Positions 6,683 through 10,264 of a DNA stretch of 10,264 nt are shown one piece after another. The translations under genes and the position numbers were made by a program. The notes beneath the pieces are model-generated. The model ran no database searches, was not told the origin of the DNA, and worked only from the letters and a program-made list of their open reading frames with translations. The stretch comes from Rhizobacter sp. (lineage in GTDB: Bacteria > Pseudomonadota > Gammaproteobacteria > Burkholderiales > Burkholderiaceae_C), in contig JACMKJ010000587.1 of assembly GCA_014380155.1 (NCBI GenBank), positions 1-10,264 on the forward strand, given 5' to 3'. The number at the start of each line of letters is the position of its first letter. The stretch's first letter is position 1.

Positions 6683-7410
6683 GCGCCGTCTTGAAACCAT
6701 CGGCATCGCAGTCGGTGCTGTCGATCGACAACATCGAAACCTTCTACGGCGAAACGCAGGCGCTGTTTGGCGTGTCGCTCTCCATCGCCCCGGGCGAGGT
6801 GGTGGCACTGCTCGGCCCCAACGGCGCGGGCAAGACCACTACGCTGCGCTCCATCCTGGGCCTCACACCGCCACGCCGTGGGCGCATCCACTTCGACGGC
6901 CAGGACATCACGCGCCGCCCCACGCACGAGATCGCCGCCATGGGCGTCGGCTGGGTGCCCGACGACCGGCGCATCTTCCCCACGCTCACGGTGGCGCGCA
7001 ACCTCGCCATCGCGCGCAAGAAAACGCGCTTCCGTTCGTGGAACGAAAAAGAGTGCTTCGAGATCTTCAGCGCGCTCGAATACCTGATGCAGCGCGAATG
7101 CGAGAACCTCTCGGGCGGCGAGATGCAGATGGTCGCCATCTCGCGCGCCCTGCTGGGCTCGCCCGGCCTGGTGCTGTTCGACGAGCCGAGCCAGGGCCTC
7201 GCGCCCAAGGTGGTGCAAGACGTGATGTCGACCGTGCTGCGCTTGAAGCGCGAAGGTGTGTCGGTGTTGCTGGTCGAACAAAACGTGGCCTGCGCCCTCG
7301 GCGTGGCCGACCGGGTCATCGTGATGCGCCACGGCAAGGTGGTGCACGAAGGCCCGGCCGAACCGCTGCGCCAAGACCCTGATCTGCAACGCCGCCTTCT
7401 CGGTATCTGA
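6679..7410 (+). CDS. livF: Liv-type ABC transporter ATP-binding protein LivF
   Basis: A 243-residue cytoplasmic ATPase, partner of LivG. Walker A GPNGAGKTT is at 46-54, the signature LSGGE at 144-148, and Walker B GLVLFDEPSQG at 163-173. The switch segment VLLVEQNVA has Gln where most ABC proteins have His, which is normal for LivF. The first dozen residues are a Ser-rich extension before the fold (LSIDNIETFYG). The start at 6679 overlaps the livG stop (ATGA), the usual sign of coupled translation; no strong Shine-Dalgarno site is visible. It is followed 17 bp later by a fourth ATPase-like gene, which is not part of a standard Liv set. Confidence 0.95.
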   Translation: MSAVLKPSASQSVLSIDNIETFYGETQALFGVSLSIAPGEVVALLGPNGAGKTTTLRSILGLTPPRRGRIHFDGQDITRRPTHEIAAMGVGWVPDDRRIFPTLTVARNLAIARKKTRFRSWNEKECFEIFSALEYLMQRECENLSGGEMQMVAISRALLGSPGLVLFDEPSQGLAPKVVQDVMSTVLRLKREGVSVLLVEQNVACALGVADRVIVMRHGKVVHEGPAEPLRQDPDLQRRLLGI

Positions 7411-7427
7411 GTCTGGAATCTGACGCC

Positions 7428-8078
7428 ATGAGTTCACAACCTCTCCTCCAAGTCCAGGGCCTCGTCAAGCGCTACCAGCGCGGCTGGCCCAACCGGGTGA
7501 CCACCTTTTGCCTGGAAGCCGACTTCCAGATCGACGGCCCCGCCATCGTCGGCGTGATGGGTGCCAACGGCGCCGGCAAGACAACCATGTTCGAGCTGAT
7601 CACCGGCAGCAACCTGCCCACTGGCGGGCGCGTGCTGGTGGCTGGTCAAGACATCCACCGTGTGCGCTACCGCGAGCGCGACCGCCTGGCGCTGCACTAC
7701 CACCAGTCGTACCAGGTGCGTTCGTTCACGCGCACCCACCCGGCCTTCATGCTGGAGCATGCGGCCAGCGAGCGCGCGCACGTGCACCTGTTCGACGAGC
7801 CGCAGTTCAACACGCAAGACGGCTACATCGGCTTCATGCTCGATTTCTTCCGCCGTCTGCGCAGCGAAGGCCGGCTGGTGTTCCTGTGCCTGCACCCCAA
7901 CGAGCCGGTGCACCTGGACATCTTCAACGAGGTCTGCGACCGCTACCTGTTCGTGCACAAGGACGAATCGCGTGTCAGCCGCGTGATGCAGGCAGGCTCG
8001 CTCAACCAGCTGGCGCGCGACGCCCGGGTGCGCCACTACCTGGGCAAGCTGGCGCCGCTGGCCGACAAGGCGGCCTGA
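7428..8078 (+). CDS. Compact ABC-type ATPase without a visible signature motif, downstream of livF
   Basis: A 216-residue cytoplasmic protein with the start and end of an ABC ATPase but not its middle. Seen: an A-loop-like region (residues 8-18, with Tyr16), Walker A GANGAGKTT (45-53), candidate Q-loop glutamines Gln93 and Gln96 (HYHQSYQ), Walker B HVHLFDEPQ (118-126) with Asp123-Glu124, and a switch His156 in FLCLHPNE. Not seen: any LSGGQ-like signature. Walker A Lys51 to Walker B Asp123 is 72 residues, against 116 in LivF (Lys52 to Asp168), so most of the helical subdomain that carries the signature is absent or reduced. The frame is intact and codon use matches its neighbours, so it does not look like a decayed gene. 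The gap to livF is 17 bp with only a weak GGA ribosome site. It is probably co-transcribed with the importer. Possible roles are an accessory or regulatory subunit, or an independent nucleotide-dependent switch. No function is assigned. Confidence 0.85.
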   Translation: MSSQPLLQVQGLVKRYQRGWPNRVTTFCLEADFQIDGPAIVGVMGANGAGKTTMFELITGSNLPTGGRVLVAGQDIHRVRYRERDRLALHYHQSYQVRSFTRTHPAFMLEHAASERAHVHLFDEPQFNTQDGYIGFMLDFFRRLRSEGRLVFLCLHPNEPVHLDIFNEVCDRYLFVHKDESRVSRVMQAGSLNQLARDARVRHYLGKLAPLADKAA

Positions 8079-8092
8079 CAGCCACACGCCCA

Positions 8093-8108
8093 CTGCCCGA
8101 AAGGGCAG
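8093..8108 (+). terminator. GAAA-tetraloop hairpin after the transporter operon
   Basis: CTGCCC (8093-8098), loop GAAA, GGGCAG (8103-8108): a perfect 6-bp stem with a GNRA-type loop, 14 nt after the stop of the compact ATPase gene. There is no T-run after it, so it is not a classic intrinsic terminator; it could be a 3'-end stabilising hairpin, a weak terminator, or a small repeat. Confidence 0.35.
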
Positions 8109-8144
8109 GTTCGCTCGCGCGGCGCTGCGGCGAGAATCGGCCGC

Positions 8145-8753
8145 ATGAAGTTGCTGCTGGTTGACGACCACCCGCTGTTCGGCGTGGGCTTTGCGCATGC
8201 GTTGACGCATGCGCAGGCTGGCCTCGAAGTGCAGACCGCGCTGACGCTCGACGAGGGCCTGGCCCTGGCGGCGCTGTCGCGCGATCTCGATGTGGTGCTG
8301 ATCGACTACCGCCTGGGTGGCGACAGCGGCCTCGACGGGTTGCGCCGCTTCGGTGCAAGCCACCCGCTGATGGCGCGGGTGCTGATCTCGGGTGATGAAG
8401 ACACGGCGCTCGCAGCGCGTGCGCGTGCCGCTGGCGCGGCTGCCTTTCTGGGCAAGTCGCTGGCCATTGGCCAAGTGCTGCAGGCCTTGCAGGTGGTGTG
8501 TGCCGGAGGCGAGTACTTCAGCGACGCCGCGTCGGCGCTGTCACAACGCGGTGCCCGCGACGCCGGGCCCACGGCACGCCAGCTCGAAGTGCTGTCACTC
8601 ATCGCACGTGGCCGCCAGAACAAGCACATCGCCGACGAGCTGGGCATTGCTGAGCGCACGGTGAAGCTGCACGTCACCGCGCTGCTCGATGCCCTGGGCG
8701 CGAACAACCGCACCCACCTGCTGGTGCGCGCACGCGAGGCGGGGCTGCTGTAG
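8145..8753 (+). CDS. NarL/FixJ-family response regulator (REC + LuxR HTH)
   Basis: 202 residues, normal for the family. The receiver domain (about 1-120) has the acidic pair Asp7-Asp8 (LLVDDHPLF), the phospho-acceptor Asp54 (VVLIDYR), Ser82 and Lys104 (FLGKS). The C-terminal LuxR-type helix-turn-helix (about 138-202) shows the usual pattern: TARQLEVLSLIARG, NKHIADELGIAERTVKLHV, then the final helix. It should be phosphorylated by a sensor kinase and bind promoter DNA. The ATG at 8145 begins exactly at the receiver fold; the ribosome site is weak (a GCGAGAA stretch about 9 nt upstream). The next gene, a hybrid kinase, starts on the base after its TAG stop, so the two form an operon and a likely cognate pair. 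Target genes are unknown. A perfect 10-bp inverted repeat lies in codons 16-24. Confidence 0.93.
   Translation: MKLLLVDDHPLFGVGFAHALTHAQAGLEVQTALTLDEGLALAALSRDLDVVLIDYRLGGDSGLDGLRRFGASHPLMARVLISGDEDTALAARARAAGAAAFLGKSLAIGQVLQALQVVCAGGEYFSDAASALSQRGARDAGPTARQLEVLSLIARGRQNKHIADELGIAERTVKLHVTALLDALGANNRTHLLVRAREAGLL
8192..8215 (+). repeat. Perfect 10-bp inverted repeat in the start of the response regulator gene
   Basis: TGCGCATGCG (8192-8201), loop TTGA (8202-8205), CGCATGCGCA (8206-8215). In RNA this is a strong hairpin about 50 nt after the start codon. Each arm also contains the self-complementary CGCATGCG. The coded protein segment (FAHALTHAQA) is ordinary for the first receiver helix. Confidence 0.75.
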
Positions 8754-10264
8754 ATGGCGCACGCGATGCGACGCTTGCAGCTCATTCCCGACTCGGTCGA
8801 GCCCGGCCAGCTCGAACGCCTGTTGCGGGTCAGCCCGATGGTGTCGGTGCTGAGCACCGTGGGTGCGGTGGTGTCGTGTGTGCTGTATTTCAAAGGGCCC
8901 GTCGACCGGGAGTTGATCGTCTGGCTGGTGCTGTTCGGCTGCGTGAGCCTCGCGAGGGTGGTCGCGGGTCTGTGGGCGTTGCGCCCCGCCGTGCTGAGCG
9001 CAAACCCACGGCTCTGGGCGCGTTGGGGCTTGGGCAGCACGCTGGTGCATGCCTTGCAATGGGGGGCGCTCAGCGTGGTGCTGAGGGCTCCGGGCAACGC
9101 CGAGGCCGAGTCGATCCTGCACATCACCCTGGCGGCGGTTGCCATGGGGTCGGCGGTGCACCTGTCGGGCTTCTACCGTGTGCTTGTGGCTTATGTGGTG
9201 TGCGTGTTGGGGCCGCTGGTGCTGCGTGACCTGCTCGTCGGCACTTCGTACCACGCCGTGATGGCCGGGATGTGTTTCCTGATCGGCGTGTACACGCTGC
9301 TCAACGGCCGCAACCAGTCGCAGCTGATCGAGGCCTTGCACCTGGAGAACCAGCGCAGCGAGGCCGCGCGCCGCGCCGCCGAAGAGGCCAATGCCGCACG
9401 CACCCGTTTCTTCGCCGCGGCCAACCACGACCTGCGCCAGCCCTTGCATGCCATGGGCCTGCTCGCGCAGACGCTGCACGGGCAGGGCCCGAAGGCGTCG
9501 CCGGTCGACGTGGCCGAGGTCTCGGGCCACCTGGTCGAGTGCGTGGAAGGCATGACCAACGTGGTCGACGACCTGCTGGAAATCACCCGCCTCGATGTGG
9601 GCCACATGACAGCGCAGAGTTCGGTGTTCGGGCTCGACGAGCTGCTGCGCGAAACCTGCCAGCCCTACCAGGCGCTGGCCCGTGCCAAGGGCCTGCAGCT
9701 GGCCGTGGACGCCGGGCCGCTGGCGGTGCGCAGCGACCGCGCGCTGGTGGCGCGCGTGCTGGCCAACCTGGTGTCCAACGCCATCCGCTACACGCGCGCG
9801 GGCGCTGTGCGCATCTACGCCCGGCCCCAGGGCGATCACGTGGAGCTTCGCGTCGAAGACACCGGCATCGGCATCGCGCGCGACCACCTGCCGCGCATCT
9901 TTGAAGAGTTCTATCAGGTGGGAAACCCGGCGCGTGACCGTCGCCTGGGGTTGGGCCTGGGCCTCGCGACGGTCAAGCGCCTGAGCGATTTGCTGTCGCT
10001 GTCGGTGTCGGTGCAGTCCGCACCCGGCCAGGGCAGCGTGTTCACGCTGATGCTGCCGGTGGCGCCGAGCCATGAGCTCGTTCCCTTGCCGCCGGGCGGC
10101 ACGCCTGCTGTCGAGCCGCTGATTGCTTCGCAGCAGGTGCTGGTGATCGAAGACGACGCCGATTCGCGCAACGCCCTGCTCGGTCTGCTGCGTCAATGGG
10201 GCTGCGACGCGCGTGCGGCCCCCGGCGCGCGCGAGGCGCTCGCGTGGCTGGGCCAGGGCTTCAC
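8754..10264 (+). CDS. Hybrid sensor histidine kinase with six-TM N-terminus (3' end beyond window)
   Basis: 503 codons are open to the right edge. Residues 1-25 are cytoplasmic, followed by about six membrane segments (roughly 27-46, 54-74, 89-110, 120-140, 143-161, 165-184) with no periplasmic domain of note. A charged coiled-coil linker (185-218) leads to the phospho-acceptor helix FFAAANHDLRQPLHAMGLL, with His225. The ATPase domain has the N-box NLVSNAIRYT (Asn338, Asn342), the G1 box DTGIGI (Asp369), the F-box FEEFYQV, and the G2 box GLGLGLAT. A receiver domain starts near residue 462 (QQVLVIEDDADSR, with Asp467-Asp468); its phospho-acceptor Asp lies past the edge. The ATG at 8754 directly follows the TAG of the response regulator; an ATG at 8766 is an alternative. 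The stimulus is unknown, and the membrane part resembles no named sensor module that I recognise. It probably phosphorylates the adjacent NarL-type regulator, with its own receiver perhaps as a phosphate sink. Confidence 0.92.
   Translation, partial: MAHAMRRLQLIPDSVEPGQLERLLRVSPMVSVLSTVGAVVSCVLYFKGPVDRELIVWLVLFGCVSLARVVAGLWALRPAVLSANPRLWARWGLGSTLVHALQWGALSVVLRAPGNAEAESILHITLAAVAMGSAVHLSGFYRVLVAYVVCVLGPLVLRDLLVGTSYHAVMAGMCFLIGVYTLLNGRNQSQLIEALHLENQRSEAARRAAEEANAARTRFFAAANHDLRQPLHAMGLLAQTLHGQGPKASPVDVAEVSGHLVECVEGMTNVVDDLLEITRLDVGHMTAQSSVFGLDELLRETCQPYQALARAKGLQLAVDAGPLAVRSDRALVARVLANLVSNAIRYTRAGAVRIYARPQGDHVELRVEDTGIGIARDHLPRIFEEFYQVGNPARDRRLGLGLGLATVKRLSDLLSLSVSVQSAPGQGSVFTLMLPVAPSHELVPLPPGGTPAVEPLIASQQVLVIEDDADSRNALLGLLRQWGCDARAAPGAREALAWLGQGF

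Noticed and set aside
7434..8474. Minus-strand open frame of 346 codons opposite the compact ATPase and the response regulator
   Set aside because: It spans two real genes and their spacer on the other strand, with shadow-like composition.
8595..10196. Minus-strand open frame of 533 codons opposite the kinase
   Set aside because: Shadow of the histidine kinase gene: composition is Gln/His/Arg/Ala-heavy, with no motif and no ribosome site.
1..10264. tRNA, rRNA, CRISPR arrays, insertion sequences or attachment sites
   Set aside because: None seen by eye: no regular spaced repeats, no transposase motifs, no terminal inverted repeats, and coding density leaves no room for RNA genes.

Overview
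The window is GC-rich bacterial DNA, densely coding, with short or absent intergenic gaps and the G/C-ending codon habit of Betaproteobacteria. The gene content fits a Burkholderiales member (Comamonadaceae or Rubrivivax/Leptothrix-like): a Liv-type ABC importer, an RpiR regulator, a two-domain IolC-type kinase/aldolase, and a NarL regulator paired with a hybrid kinase. This placement rests on style and gene content, not on a marker gene.

Left half, minus strand (read from about 4800 down to 1): an RpiR-family regulator with a SIS sugar-phosphate domain; a 660-residue fusion of 5-dehydro-2-deoxygluconokinase (IolC, PfkB family) to a DUF2090 aldolase-like domain; a 3-hydroxyisobutyrate-dehydrogenase-family reductase with an unusual substrate loop; and a Tat-exported Liv/Peripla_BP_6 substrate-binding protein cut by the left edge. 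The first three are coupled (zero gap, then an ATGA overlap); the fourth follows after 61 bp.

Centre, 4802-4907: a short AT-richer divergent control region. It holds overlapping promoter-like elements on both strands, GAAC/GTTC inverted repeats that are a plausible RpiR operator, and an 8-bp direct repeat spaced by two helical turns in front of livM.

Right half, plus strand: livM, livG and livF in tight ATGA-overlapping order, then, 17 bp later, a small fourth ABC-type ATPase that has Walker A, Walker B and a switch histidine but no visible LSGGQ signature and about 44 fewer residues between the Walker motifs than LivF. No livH permease lies in the window; it may lie beyond the left edge, after the binding protein. 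After a GAAA-loop hairpin comes a two-component pair: a NarL/LuxR response regulator and, directly abutting it, a six-TM hybrid sensor kinase that runs off the right edge.

Working model (inference): the divergent operons import one substrate by a Liv-type transporter and break it down by a kinase/aldolase/reductase route under RpiR control, probably a cyclitol or related sugar acid. The most unusual items are the signature-less ABC protein and the Arg-Thr substrate loop of the reductase.
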